DNA of 64,000 nucleotides from Rhynochetos jubatus (GCA_027574665.1 CM050649.1:67298150-67362149); one strand, 5' to 3'. Counted from the stretch's first letter, positions 20,971 to 33,976 are shown. Notes: generated by a model not told the origin, from the letters alone. Translations and numbers: made by a program.

Positions 20971-23100
20971 ACTTGCACACAATTTCCTGTGGCTGTTCAA
21001 CTATGTGATTCACTTTAGATTGTTGATGTCAGCCGTAGACTGGCAAGGCGTTTAGCACCCAGTTAGCAAACACAAGTATTGTCTTATGGGATCTTTGTCA
21101 TGGCATACACAATAGGAATGAAAGCTCAGGAAGTGTATTAGCTGCTAGCCAAGACAGCATGTTTTAAGCTCCTTTAAAACTTCAAAGACCTCAGGCAGCT
21201 CTGTACTCCCAACCAAACAGTCTTAGATTGGATAAAACAGATAGTTTAAAGAATGGTTTGACCTGGAACATGCTAGGGTTTTGACCCACATTGAGCTTCA
21301 GTGGTTTAAGACATCGCTGCCCCAAGTTTCCCGATACACCTCTGCTGAAATTGCTACCATGCCCACACTGTAGACAGTCTAGTTTTGACCTTGGCATCCT
21401 TGAGCAGGCTCTTTTTCATGTTAAATTCAGATTGACCACAGGATGGAGCAGCCAAGGTACAGGTCTGCTTTCCCTCTGCTGACTGATGCAGGAGCAGCAG
21501 CCCCCAACACGGAACAAGGTGGGTTCACTGCGGAGAGACTGAAAGGGGATGGCCCTTGGGGCAGCTTGCGGCCACCCGAGCCAGCATTAGCTTCAAGAGA
21601 GCGCAGACCATGCTGCCCTTCCCGCCCTTCGGTACCAAGGATCACGTCCCAGGGGCCCACACCTTCAGCTCTGGTTTCTGTGCCATAAAGGAACAATGGC
21701 GATAATTGGGCTGGGAGCTGGAAAGGCTAAAAGTAAACTTTCAGAAAAGTAAAAAAGGTTAATTTGCCCTGAGTTCTGAAAAACCTTCTAAAAAAGCTAA
21801 AAATCTCCTGGAGAGAAACACACTGGCAAAATGACCCCGCTTGCTTCCACAGCAAGACTGACTGGTAGGACTGATTGGTGCATGGGCATTTCAGTCCATA
21901 CATTCCCTTTGTTCTACTTTTTGAAGGAAGATGAGGGAATCGAGTATCCGGTCTCTAAGAAGTGTTTGGAGATGAGATCTGGTCTCTAAAAAAAGTGGTT
22001 TTACTGCTAACTTTAGGTACCGGTCTGAGTTAGCCTGCTCACCTCATTAAATTCTGGCATTCAGTGAAGCAAGAGTGGCCCCACCAGATGAAGATTAAGG
22101 AGCTGAACCTTAAAGTGCTTTCAACTGATGTCTGAAGGAACCCGTTAGCTATAGGGAAACCTCAGGGAAGGTCAGTCATCTAAGTGAAAGGCTAACTTCA
22201 AAAACGCCACCTACCCCTGTAAGGACTTATTCTGGGAGAAGGGAGGGGAAATTTATCCTTTTGTAGGCCACAGAGTTCATGCAGGAACACCTCAAAGGAA
22301 ACACCTCTGGAAACAGCTATTGGTCAGTCTCAACTACTACAATGGAAGTCACAGAAGGAAAAAAAAAATTCCTTCAGGAATTTGTTTTACTCTCAGGCAT
22401 AGTTGTAACACACCCAGATCTCTCCTGATTGCCAGTGGGTATGTCCAAACCAAGCTCAGGCTCAGACCGCTTATCTAAAACCAGCAGTACTCTAAGCTGT
22501 CAACAGGGAGAAGCTATAGATCGGGTGGGGTTGCCTTCTAACTAACTGGCTTATTATATTGTTTAGAATGATACAGAGCACTCACAAGAACAGAATTATG
22601 TCCATACCTAGTTCTTCATGCTCCATCTCACTTTCTCCCTGTACACGTTCTGGTTTTGGATTACCACACTCATTCCCTGTTGTGGGCACACACAACGCCA
22701 CTCCTTTCCGTAGAGCTGGGCTGCCATTCTAGTTCATTGTAGCCGAGATCTGTCTCGTTCCAACACAAGCACCCAGCTTGGGTCCTTTTTCAGGGCAGGC
22801 GGCCAGACCGGGTGGCCCCTGCAGACTACTGCCCCAGGCTGGAACCCCTAGTTTCTGCCTCAGGAGTAGGGGCTGTGGGTGCGAAGAGTTGTGCTTGCCA
22901 GCAGCCCAGCTCCCAGGCCGAGGTGCCCACAGCGCCCCACCGAAGAGAAAGGTCCCTGAAGAGGGGGCCAGTAAGCAGGCGGCTACTCAAAGCCACCAGG
23001 GTCAAACCCAGGGAGGCAGGTTTAGCCACCTCAGCTGCGAGGTGTACCTGTCTCCTAAGATAACGCTGCTGTGAAACCTTTCCCGCAACTGTCCTCCCCC
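20971..23100. other. NPAS2-RPL31 intergenic region
   Basis: These 2.1 kb lie between the end of NPAS2 and the CpG-rich RPL31 promoter. I see no gene, RNA or CR1 copy. Short open frames have no recognisable product or splice context. GC content rises from about 22750 towards the promoter. Confidence 0.65.
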
Positions 23101-23331
23101 TCAAGGAAACAGCGAACAGGCCGCGGGCTGCGAGTACCCACCACGAGCCGTCAGAGCACGCCCGCGAGGCCAGCTCCCTCCCTCCCGTTCCGAGCCCTGC
23201 CAGCAGCCGGGACGGAAGAGCCTGGGGCCGCTCCCCCAGGACCAGCCCCCTCAAAGACAAGCGGCCGCAGGCTCCTCCCCGCCCCCTTCCCAGTACAGGC
23301 GGTCAGCCCCGCCCCCCTCGCCCGCCACTCG

Positions 23332-23342
23332 TGCGCATGCGC
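23332..23342 (+). promoter_or_regulatory. NRF1-type site
   Basis: TGCGCATGCGC matches the palindromic NRF1 consensus and lies about 130 nt upstream of the inferred RPL31 transcription start. Binding is inferred from the sequence only. Confidence 0.65.
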
Positions 23343-23448
23343 GCCACCGCCTGCCTGAAGGCTCACTCCCCGCCCCCTTCCCCTACCGCGCGCCCCCGGC
23401 TGGCGCCGGCGCAGTCGGCCCTCAGCCGCCTCCCGGAAGGGCTCCTCG

Positions 23449-23467
23449 TTCCCAGAATCCCTTGCGG
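23449..23467 (+). promoter_or_regulatory. ZNF143/THAP11-like site
   Basis: TTCCCAGAATCCCTTGCGG resembles the TTCCCA-AATGC-TTGCG core of the ZNF143 (SBS) element and abuts the TOP start of RPL31. One or two positions differ from the consensus as I know it. Confidence 0.45.
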
Positions 23468-23495
23468 CCTCCTTTCCGGCCTGTGCCTGGGCAGG
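23468..23495 (+). other. RPL31: RPL31 non-coding exon 1 with 5'TOP tract
   Basis: A pyrimidine tract, CCTCCTTTCC (23468-23477), is followed by a strong donor, GCAGG|gtgagt, at 23496. Ribosomal protein mRNAs start with a C and a pyrimidine run (5'TOP). The precise start base is inferred. Confidence 0.6.
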
Positions 23496-24043
23496 GTGAG
23501 TGGCTGCCCGGGGCCGGCCTGCGGAATCGGCCTCCATCCGCCTTGCGGACCCCGCGGCGGGGGGAGATCCTTGGCCTGGCCAGGCGCGGGGGGCGGCCTG
23601 GCGTGGAGGGCACCGGGTGGTTCCCCTCGGCGGGTTCGCGTTCGTCGGGGCTGAGGCCCGTTTCCCCGCTCCCCTAGGCCTGCGGTGAGCTGGACAGGAC
23701 GCAGGCCCGGGGAGGCCTGTGAGGAGGCACGTCGCGGGGGTTACGGTTTGTGCTGGGCCTTGGTGAGGGAGGACGAAGCCGTCGGCCGCCCTCAGGCCCT
23801 GGAAGGAGCCTCTCTGGCACCGTCATCTCCATTCCGGGACGGGCCGAGCTGCCCTTCTGGGTCGTCTTGAACAAGGAAGGGGCTTGGACGTGCAGAAGCA
23901 GGCCCGGGTGGTTTTAAGGGTGCTTGGGGCTGGGCAGGAGCCCAGTCGTCTTGGGAAGTGGCCGGAGGGCCCCAGGCGTGCTTCACGCTCCTGTCAGGGA
24001 GATGGGAGTAAAACACCTGCGATGCTGAAAAGTTGCGGCTTAA

Positions 24044-24319
<276 letters not shown>

Positions 24320-25863
24320 TAAGTTCTTGCTTTTTTTTATCAGTGAAATTGGCTTTACGTAAAGTGGCGTTTGGAAATGGGTTTTAAACTAGAGAGAACG
24401 ACAGTCCTACCGGCACCGGTGCTGATGTGTGGTGTTCTAGGCCCTTGTGCTACAGTTACGTCCGAGGAAGCAGCTCTGTACCTGTGCAGACTTAAGCTTG
24501 CAGGTGACTTTCAGGATAAGCTTGTTTATGGGTTTTTTTGTGAGTGTTTCTGGGCGTAATTTGAAGTTAGAACTGTTTACATCTGTGCACTTTCCCGAAT
24601 GAAGTTTAATATTTAGCCCGCTATAGTAAGTTGTAGAAATTAAGTGTTGTTGTAATCACATGATTGGCTCTGTGCATATCACGAGATTGTGTGAGGTCGG
24701 AATTGGGGTATGGTTGGAGTTAAATAATACTATTTGGGTGTAGGTGAGAGTAACCTGACAAAATGTTGAACCTCATACAACCGTGTAGCAGTAAAGTGCT
24801 TGAGAGGACTTGTTGAGAAACTGCATCTCCCTCTGATTCTCTCTGTATGTGTATGGCTGCAGTCATGTGGAAGAAAACTGTATCAGAATCAAAACAGTTG
24901 GTGAAATTGCTGTAGTTAATTTAGGATGGGAGAGAAATGAGATGGTGGATTATTACAAAACTGGGGGTGAGGACGGGAGGGCAGCGGTACCTTTAAATGG
25001 CAAAGAGATATTCTGGCCTTGCCTGTTGATGGCAATTCAGTCTAGTCTTGATTATGACCCTGCTATCCTCTTGGGGTTATCCCCTTCTCTCTTTAGGCAA
25101 CTACTAGGGGGAAATACTTTTTGTTTAATGCCTGTCTCACTTGTAATCACTCCCCCACCCCCGATTTCTAGCACTAAATATTAACAGTAGAGTACAAATA
25201 ATACTAAGTATAACCCATTATGGGGTCTTGGACCCTACTGACACTATAGTCGCATGTCACAGTGTGGGTGTAATATTGACAGCAAAGCACTCATGGTGCA
25301 GCTGTAACTTTCAGTGTAAATGCCCATTCATGTAGAATCTATCTATAATAGGCATGAAACAAGCTATGCTTGGAAAAAAACAGTTCTGGTATTGGTCCAG
25401 TCATCGTGCTGTGGAGAAAGTAACCATCAAACACCATTTAGCAGAAGCTGTTACTCAGAATAGCGTCAGTTCTCTTGTTCTGCTGTTTATTTCAATAATG
25501 AACAGTTCTGTCAAGTTTTATTACGATTGTTGCTCTGCCCTTTTCATAGACCTTTCATTTAAAGTACCTGTGAAAGCTCTAATCTCTGTTACGAGAAGTT
25601 TTCACATCAAAGACTTAAAATCTGGGCAGTCTTACAGTTGCAAAATTTTAGCGAGTAAATTGTTCAACATAGCTGTGTGTGATTTCTGTTAGGCATGGAC
25701 GTTGGGGTTAGCAGCTACCTGCCAGAGTAAAGGGCTGGTTATGCTATGGCACAGCTATTGGACTGCTGTGGAGCACAGTTCTTTTGATTGAATGTTTAGA
25801 GAGCATCAGTGGTTGAGTGCTGGCTGCAACAAGTGCCCAATGCTGGTGGTTTCCTGCAGTTAA

Positions 25864-26016
<153 letters not shown>

Positions 26017-27790
26017 TAGGTTTCTGCAACTTTCCTTATTGGGCGAGGAAGAACCTTTTAACTGTGTATGTGGAGAGGTGGAAAAATTTGTATCCTTCTG
26101 ACAGTATTTGCATTTCCTTTGCAAATGCTTCCTTTCTTACAGCGGGTGTGCCAAACTCATTGTCGCCTCCACGTTCTGGTCAGCTCCCTCAGTGTACTTG
26201 TAGCTAAACTTTGGCAAACTGGAATTGAAAGAAGGAATGCTGGGAGGGGGAAGGGGCAGGGTAATTTGGGGTATTGTAATACTGTAGTACCCCAATCCCT
26301 ATTGAGGCAGACAGTTTTTAGAAACATGGCTTTTTAGTGCTACCTGCAGTCCCAGGCTGGGATTCGTGTGATGTGTCTGAACAGGATTAGGTTTCAAAGC
26401 ATATTAAATTGATAAATGCTGCATAAAGAAATAATGGTGTGTTTTAAATAGGGTCATTAATCTTGTCTTGCAAGTACACGTAGTTTGGGGACCGAAAGAT
26501 TACGGTTTCTGTGAAATCGCTGCTACAGAGGCAGCAGATTCAGCATTTGACGTGTGGAGATGGTCCAAAGGGTGTGAGGAGCAGGTCCTCTTAAACCGTA
26601 ATAAAAGGTTAACTGGTAGGTATTCATACTGTGAGTGATACACTGAATGCACATGAACCCTTGTTTTAAACCACATCTTCTAAGAATTAGCTCCCTGACT
26701 CTAGCTGTGTTGACAGTCCCTTACCCAGTGTTGTCTGTTCAGGCCAACCCTTACTTTAAAAACAGTGGGAAGATGGGACTAAGTTACTGGGTGTTCTGGG
26801 CAGCGTTTCTCTGTCCTTCCCGTTGAGCTGCTGCAGTTCATGTGCAGTGAAGTAGCAGTTGAAACAGGTGACAGCACAGCTTTAGGGCTTCGGAGTGAGG
26901 CTCCTAACCAGCACTTCCGCAGAAGCGCATTCTGTGGAGCCAGGAGTCGTCACATCTGTTTAGCTGCCGTTCTCCCTGGTCAGGAAAGATAACATAGCAA
27001 AGTAGCTTCCTCTGGAAGGATCGATCAGGGGAGGCTAAAATCACCACGTCACTAGGGCTATAGTGATATAAGTGAAGTAGTGAGAAATGCTCTTGTTTCA
27101 AGAAAGGAGTAAATCAAAGCAGATTTCTGTGTCTTAATTACTGCATCCATCTGATTTAGATCTCTGCTCTGAAAATGTACGGCAAGGAGGAAGTTCCTCT
27201 CATACTCTATGGAGCAAAGCACTTTGAGCAGCAGTTTCCCAAATCCCTGAGTTCGTTTCAGGTGGGAGGATACTTAAAAAAATGATGTGCACAAATAATG
27301 GGCCTTCCCTCAGCAGCATGTTTTGGACAGTATTAGAGGAGGACGCTACGCTGTGACTGTCCTATTCCGAACAAAATGATCTGAGCGATGTAGTTTGTGG
27401 TTCCATGGCCTTTGTGGGGAAGAAACGTTGATCAGTTGCATGCCCATAAAGAAGGTCTTGGTTGAGTCCTAATGCTCACTAGCACTTCCACGTGACTTCT
27501 GGCAAACAGATGGGGCAGTACTCTGCCGCTTGACAGGGGTGTTGGGCTTTCAGAAGAGATTGTTGGGGATGGTTTTTCCTCACTGTTCTCTGTTCGAGTA
27601 AGAAAAGCTTGTTGGTAACAGCTGCTTGCTGATCACATTCACACCGGTGCTTCATGGTAATTTTCATAGCATATTTCCTGGATCAGTAGTGGACTGATGG
27701 TGCACTTCTGACTTTATGCTCCTACCGGATTATGGATTCATCTTAGTCAAAGCTCAGTTAAATGTTACCTGTTCGCTTCAACAAAACAAA

Positions 27791-27945
27791 TCATAGAATC
27801 ACAGAACGGTTTGGGTGGGAAGGGACCTTAAAGACCATCCAGTTCCAACCCCCCTGCCATGGGCAGGGACACCCTCCACTAGACCAGGTTGCTCAGAGCC
27901 TCATCCAGCCTGGCCTTGAAGACAGCCAGGGATGGAGCATCCACA
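27791..27945 (-). mobile_element. CR1 LINE 3' fragment in RPL31 intron
   Basis: It starts TCATAGAATCACAGAACGG and runs through the CCAGTTCCAACCCCCCTGCC block to GGATGGAGCATCCACA. The orientation is minus, antisense to RPL31. It is severely 5'-truncated and closely similar to the copies at 6686 and 15151. Confidence 0.92.
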
Positions 27946-28065
27946 AAATCAGAAAACTCATGTAAAGCAGATGGTATAATCTCTTAAAACACAGGATTAT
28001 GCTCTTGTTACGATTCTGAGATAGAATTGACTGATCACTGCTTTGCACAAATGGGCAACACTTAA

Positions 28066-28350
<285 letters not shown>

Positions 28351-28806
28351 TGAAAGGCATGCCAAAGGGGTCAAACTGCTGGCTTACACTAGCTCTGCTG
28401 TAGAGAAGAGGGTTGCTAGCTTGCTTATCAGCGTCAAAAAGCAAATACAGAATTGAGTGAAATAATCCTGTACGTTTTGAGAGAATAAAGAACACTGGCC
28501 ATAGTTGTTACACGGTAGTTTAAGGTTTGTTTTCCTATATAAAGTGCATCACCTGGTGTCAAAAGCTCAAGCTGTTCTGCTTGTCATCTGGGAAGTATCT
28601 TCCTTGCAGAATTGATTTGACACGAAGTTTCTGCTTTAACATGTGGTGAAATATGTGCCTCTAAGTTTGCTCTTCCAGAAGCAGATCAGCAAACTAGCTT
28701 TGAAACTGTATGTTTGTATTAACACTTGTGAATACACACACACTGCATATACGCAGAGAATTGTCCTAGGCATAAATAGGTGGTGATACAATTTCTTGTT
28801 TTGCAG

Positions 28807-28838
28807 GTCTACAGACAGTCAATGTGGATGAAAATTAA
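28807..28838 (+). CDS. RPL31: RPL31 last coding exon
   Basis: This 32-nt terminal exon follows ttttgcag and completes the Gly codon. It encodes LQTVNVDEN and stops at TAA (28836-28838). Residue 116 is Gly here, whereas I recall Asn in mammals. It is too short to be noticed as an open frame. Confidence 0.96.
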
Positions 28839-28853
28839 ACTGATTTTCATTAC

Positions 28854-28859
28854 AATAAA
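28854..28859 (+). terminator. RPL31: RPL31 polyadenylation signal
   Basis: AATAAA lies 16 nt after the stop codon. That gives the very short 3'UTR usual for ribosomal protein genes. Cleavage is expected around 28870-28885. Confidence 0.85.
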
Positions 28860-28880
28860 AGGATAAAAAGAAAGTTTACT

Positions 28881-29415
28881 CCTAAGTTGGTTTTTTGTTG
28901 TTGTCCGGTCCCTTCAGACTCTCATCTGTGAAGCATTGAGTTGAACAGGTGACAAAGCATCTTGCTTTCTTTGGGCTTGTACATAATGGTGTAATTTTCT
29001 TAATTAAAGATACTGTAGACTTTGTTACATGTGAATTAAATAAGGAGATGTGAATGTTCTTATGAGGGTGGCAGAGTCCCTGGTGTGTTTTGGTTTGTTC
29101 CAGTGGGAATAAAGAGCCACTACACAGGTATTTTAAGTTAAGGCCAAGAAAACAAACCAATAACCAACAGCAATAAAACCCCAACCCCTAAACCAGTTAG
29201 ATGACTGCTTCGTGTACTTCATCTCCTGTGGATAAAGTGAACTCCTTGGCTTTGGTGCCCCACTGGGCTCCTAGGCAGGATCAGTCGGCTTCTCCCAAGC
29301 AGCGTGTGCGCTACACCGAAGCACAGGGTTCTGAGCAGTGCGTTGTGAGCGCAGTAGCTCGGGGAATTTGTTTAATGAAGTAGGCACTGCAGGCACTTAA
29401 CCTGCAGTCAGCACA
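28881..29415. other. RPL31-TBC1D8 tail-to-tail gap
   Basis: About 0.5 kb separates the two convergent genes. I see no gene or repeat, only unique sequence. Confidence 0.65.
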
Positions 29416-29433
29416 AGTCTGGTACAAAAAGGG

Positions 29434-29439
29434 TTTATT
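29434..29439 (-). terminator. TBC1D8: TBC1D8 polyadenylation signal
   Basis: TTTATT on the plus strand is AATAAA on the minus strand, about 500 nt past the stop codon. Cleavage is expected near 29416. The 3'UTR (29416-29934) includes an A run at about 29648-29665 on the plus strand. Confidence 0.75.
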
Positions 29440-29934
29440 GAAAAGTGCATGTTTTCACAGACCAACATCAGAAGCACAGTCCATGTACACTTAACGTTTC
29501 AGCGAGACGTACAAATTGGAATACAATCAAATATATTAAAATAGTTTCAATTACCAGCATTGAAACATGTTTTCAGTATTAGTGCAAACAAGGCAACCCA
29601 AACAAACTGCGGACAGTAGCTGAGAAGTGTTTTCCCCCCGTTTTACCAAAAAAAAAAAAAAAAAAGACAACCAGAGCCAGCCTCTGCTCTCCCGGTGCGG
29701 AAGAGGGCTTCAGCGTCTTCACGCTGCAGACAGATGTTTCCTTTTACATTCAAAACAAGAACATAATTAATAAATCAGTGGCACAAACCAAACCTACACG
29801 CCCTTTAGCTTTTAAAGCTCTTAAACTGACAGCCACGGACCAACAAACTGTTTATCAGAAGCCCGCCGCTAACTGCAAGCCTGTTGCGGTACGTGCTTTG
29901 GCGTGACGTCAGTGCATTTTTGACGGGTTCGCTG

Positions 29935-30393
29935 TTACTGCGGGTGGAGTTTCGTATGTTCAGCCCGTGACTGGCAGCTCGTTCCGTTCGTTTTGAGACT
30001 GTATTGATTCAGCTTTGCGTTCTCGAGTTTTGGCTTCAGTTCTAAGGGTTTTTCAAAGAAGTTAACTAACGACTGTTCCGTCAGGAGAGATGCTAAAATA
30101 TGCTCAAAAGAGACAGTCCAGTCCCCTTCAGTCACAGGGGAAGGCTGAGAGTCCTTCTGAGGGGTCTTCACAGTGTCGGTAAAAACGGCATCCTGGTCTG
30201 AAGCAGAGGCCTCGGGCTGTACATCTTCGGTGAACTCGTCCGATCCGCTCCCCAGGCTGATGCTTCTCTGTCCCACTTCTCCGATCTGAAGTAACAGCGT
30301 GGTCACAGTGGCAATGGCTTGATACAAATCGTTCTCCTCGGGATCTTCGTGGAACATGCTATACAAGGTCTTGCAGAACTGAATGAACTCCCT
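29935..30393 (-). CDS. TBC1D8: TBC1D8 last coding exon
   Basis: 152 codons and a stop follow a minus-strand acceptor (ccctacag|AGG). The peptide runs REFIQFCKTLYSMFHEDPEE, then an IATVTTLLLQIGEVGQR block, an acidic Ser-rich insert, DWTVSFEHILASLLTEQSLV and NFFEKP, ending AEHTKLHPQ. ILASLLTEQSLVNFFEKP is a clear TBC1D8 signature. The acidic middle and the last 20 residues differ from the mammalian form. Confidence 0.96.
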   Translation of the reverse strand, partial: REFIQFCKTLYSMFHEDPEENDLYQAIATVTTLLLQIGEVGQRSISLGSGSDEFTEDVQPEASASDQDAVFTDTVKTPQKDSQPSPVTEGDWTVSFEHILASLLTEQSLVNFFEKPLELKPKLENAKLNQYSLKTNGTSCQSRAEHTKLHPQ

Positions 30394-31671
30394 CTGTAGG
30401 GGATGAAAAACCAGAAACTACTGAACGCAGAACGAGGAGTCGGGTGAGGGCGCGGGACTGCAAAGGACATTGACATGCTGGTTTCTAACTTCTGCCTGCT
30501 TCTAATGCTGGCGAAGGGATTCCAACCCCCACTGATCCTAGGAAACCTTGGTGCTGCAACCAGAAGGGGGAGCAGAGCAGAGCAGGACTTGGCTGCCTTG
30601 ATGAAGGAGATCAGGACCTCCCAGATGACCAAAGGGCAAGTGAAGTACAAGGTAAGGGATACAGTCCATTATTGGTGGGAAACTGGTGGCCATTAATGAG
30701 TTACAACCACAGTAGCCAGCCGTGGGCCTGCAAGCAACTTCCTTTCTGCTATTTCTCTCCCACCTTTCCCCAGTTTTTCTCCGAATAAAATGCAGACATC
30801 TTCCCTGCACAACCCCTTTCTCTCCTTCCTTCCCTTGCTCACCCGCCACAGGTGATTAGCAGGCTAGAGAGGATGTTTCCATGAAATTTGTGAGCCCTCA
30901 AGTCTCCTACAGTCACAGGATGGCTAACTGGGGGCGCAAGGGACTGCAAGGGAGTTCAGCCAAGCGGTGCCGGCATGAGAGATGGCGTGTCCCTGCTGAG
31001 CTGACAGGTTGGGTACGTGCCACCCTTTTAAAACTTCATTTAGCAACACCAGCTCAGAAGCGACTCTGGGTGTAGTCCCACCTTTGCATGTCGTATGTTC
31101 ATGTTACAATACAGGTCCCTTTTCCCTCCGGTGGGTTTCCTTCTGCTAACAACGCACACAAGGCTCTCCTGGCCTCGGGGAGCGGATGGTGAGCTGATGA
31201 GAGCCTTCAGCTCTCTTGCCTCATGCAGTTCCAGTCAGCGTTAGGCCAAGATGGGGTTGATGGACCCACTCCCTAGCTGGGGATGGACTAAGAAGTTACC
31301 AGCTTGATGGACAGGTCAGGGAAGACACAACAGCAATACGCATTCTCAAGAATTCTTTGGGCTTAGGAGGAGGGCTTTTTCCCACCTGCGGGAGCCCGTT
31401 TTCCAGCCCCTTACATTGCAGGTGTGGGTGAGACTGAAATTCTTTCTATTAGCTAGCCGGTCTGAGGAGAGGGGGGTGCTAGAACGGGGGCTGAGAGTTT
31501 TCAGACACCTGTCCCCTGGATCAGAGGAGCCCAATCCTCCATAAAGGGCTGAATCTAAGCTCAGGCTGAAGTTACACTTCTCAGAAAGAGCTAAACTGCC
31601 CTATTCAATCGTTTCATTCTCAAGTACTCTCCACTTCTTTAAAAACTGACTACAGCCTCCAGCGTATGTAC

Positions 31672-31772
31672 CTGGCTCATTTTTGGCAATTCTTTTTCAG
31701 TTTTAGTATCCTTTTCTTTGGCTAGATCCTTCAGCATCTGCTTCAACTGCTTCTGGTAATCCACTGCATCAC
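31672..31772 (-). CDS. TBC1D8: TBC1D8 coding exon, Lys/Glu-rich helix
   Basis: After completing Gly it reads DAVDYQKQLKQMLKDLAKEK and on to ELPKMSQ, ending at CAG|gtacat on the minus strand. The charged, heptad-like sequence suggests a helix or coiled coil. It matches mammalian TBC1D8. Confidence 0.95.
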
Positions 31773-31922
31773 CTTTTTCGGAGCAGACACAGAAAAGGAG
31801 AATTCATTTTCAAGTCACTGGAGTAAACCGACATTTCAAAATAAGCCCCAGAGAGTTGAGATAACAAATGGAAAGTGGGTTATCTCGTATGCACGCGCAT
31901 TAGATAACCGTTCTGGACATAC

Positions 31923-32012
31923 CATTTGGTTTTCCAATGACGAGCGGTCTTGAAGTTGACAGCAAAGGATTCTTTAATGGTGACTGGCTGTCTCGTTCAT
32001 TTTCTGTGAGGG
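31923..32012 (-). CDS. TBC1D8: TBC1D8 coding exon
   Basis: A 90-nt exon with acceptor ttttttgatag and donor AATG|gtatgt on the minus strand. It encodes ALTENERDSQSPLKNPLLST and on to GKPN. It is Ser/Pro-rich and fits the NPLLSTSRPLV block of TBC1D8. Confidence 0.95.
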
Positions 32013-32628
32013 CTATCAAAAAAGTGACAAACGTAATGATTAACCCTTCGAAAGCTGCGCGATGGTTCTTTATGCTTTTAAAATTTACAAATCTGAAGAA
32101 AGCAAAATAATTGGGTGTAGATGTTTTAAAACGTGCTTCATTTAATCATACTGTAAAATTACATTCATGTAAGTAAGACTGGAGCTGCAGCGAGCGAGTC
32201 GGAAGTTTGCCAAGAATGGCACGTTTAATTAAAAACCTTGCACAGAGAAACCACCGCAGAATTTTGTCACTTCATCAAACTGGATCAAGACGTGATAAGG
32301 GGATTTCTGCTGCACACAAAGTACGAGCCATCCAAAACTGTTACTTCAGTTCCTGCTTTGTCTAGAAGTAACCATGTAGCTGGCTGCAAAAGATCGTGGA
32401 AGGCAGCAGAGGTGAGCCTTGACGTTGCCTGTCTACAGATTTCATCCAGAAAGGTTCTGGCTGGAGTAAGTTTTAGAATGCGGTGAGCATCATTACAAAG
32501 GCACATCCTGTATGCCGCCTGCTGAAGGAGGCAAGACAGGCTTCTTCATTAAGCAGCCTTTTCCCAAAAACTTTAAGCAAGAGATTTTTGGGGAAACTGA
32601 GGTATTCACGCCCTTTCAGAGTTCTTAC

Positions 32629-32694
32629 CGGGTGGGATATGCAGCTTATACAGTAACTTTATCTTTTCATTCATTTCTCCATTATACATAACAT
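32629..32694 (-). CDS. TBC1D8: TBC1D8 coding exon, 66 nt
   Basis: The acceptor is ctccttgcag and the donor CCCG|gtaaga on the minus strand. The peptide is DVMYNGEMNEKIKLLYKLHI followed by PP. It continues the EF-hand-like region (CLD-MYNG) begun in the exon at 33977-34217. It is too short to be found as an open frame. Confidence 0.95.
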
Positions 32695-33976
32695 CTGCAA
32701 GGAGAAAAAAAAAGAGAACAAGAAGGAAGTAGACCAGAGCATTTACTCCCACGGTTTAAAATAAATCAGGCATCTCCCTTGTGCACAAAAGGTAATTGTT
32801 TGCCTGGACATGCATGAAAACATATGGCCAGTATATTGCACCAAAGTATTTTAAGTTGTGCCCGTCAGTGAGGAACAGCAGGTGAGAGCCATCTGGCTTG
32901 GTCTTTGTTCCTGTACAACAGACCGCGAGTCCCTAACCCTGTGGAGCTTCTGCATCGTTTACAAATATTGAGGAGGTTGGCAGGGAATCTAGCAAAGGCT
33001 GTTTGCTGCCACAGAGTAACAGGAATGTGAGAGGGGAGAGACACCAAACTCCCTTTGGGGCCATCACATTCTCAATATTTCTCCCCTTCTGCCCTAACTG
33101 CTGTTCCATAGAAAAGCCCAAAGGAGATAACTGTTCCACGTGTAATACAATTCATATTCTCAATGACCAGTAGAAGTGAGATTCTAAATTTTCAAATGCA
33201 CTGAAATGCTGTGAAGAACCTGGGTTTTTTTTTTTTTTAAATTCTAAGAATTCAAAATCAAAGAATCTCTTCAGAATCAAAATCAAGTAACAACATAATG
33301 CAGGGTGCCTTGCTTCACAACAAAAAAAATTCTAAAAAGCTTAAGTGGCGAGAATACTGATTTACTGATTTTGGCTGAAGCACTGAATGTTGATTCCGAT
33401 TTTGTTTTTCAGCTGGGGTCTGGCAACAGTTGAGATGTGGCACTTCTTCGGACAGATTCTGGGACAGGCAGCCTCATCCCACTAGAAGAGCGGGTGGCCT
33501 CAGACCAACCCTCGGGCAGCTCTCGGTCCCTGCTGGCCAGGTTGGTTATTTTGTTCTTATTGTAAACGTCTAAGGCGAGATTATTAAGTCTTCAAGAAGC
33601 AATCGCAAAGACATATACTGAGATTTCAGAGGTATCCTGAGTGCAACAATCCAGTAGAGAGGATTCCCTAGCATTCCATGCAGACCCAAATACCATTTTA
33701 GTTCATTAATTATTTTCAACAAAATTGCTGTTGTCTGAGGAATCAATATTTTAATCAAGTCCTTAGGCTGTCTTTTAAATCTAATTGACTGCAGGTGACT
33801 GGAACACCAAAAATTAGTAAAGGTCGCTAATTTGGCTAATTACAAGCCCCAGAAAACCATCCACCCACATCCTGCCCTGCCAGCTGTGCGGCATTTTAAA
33901 ATCCGTGTCTCTCTCATCCATGTGCCTCCCCCCACCCTGGCTCTGCCCACCTTCCACCCCGCAGGGGAGCCGATAC

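Larger units (their letters stand above)
23100..23900 (+). promoter_or_regulatory. RPL31: RPL31 CpG-island promoter
   Basis: This is a GC- and CpG-rich tract around the inferred RPL31 start, with no TATA box. It holds clustered GC boxes (GCCCCGCCCCCCTCGCCCGC near 23307), a palindromic TGCGCATGCGC (23332-23342) that fits NRF1, and TTCCCAGAATCCCTTGCGG (23449-23467) that resembles a ZNF143/THAP11 site directly before the start. This layout is usual for housekeeping and ribosomal protein promoters. Confidence 0.8.

Noticed and set aside
23071-23700. Several 60-130 codon open frames in the RPL31 CpG island on both strands
   Set aside because: They overlap each other in different frames, are GC-rich promoter sequence and resemble no known protein.
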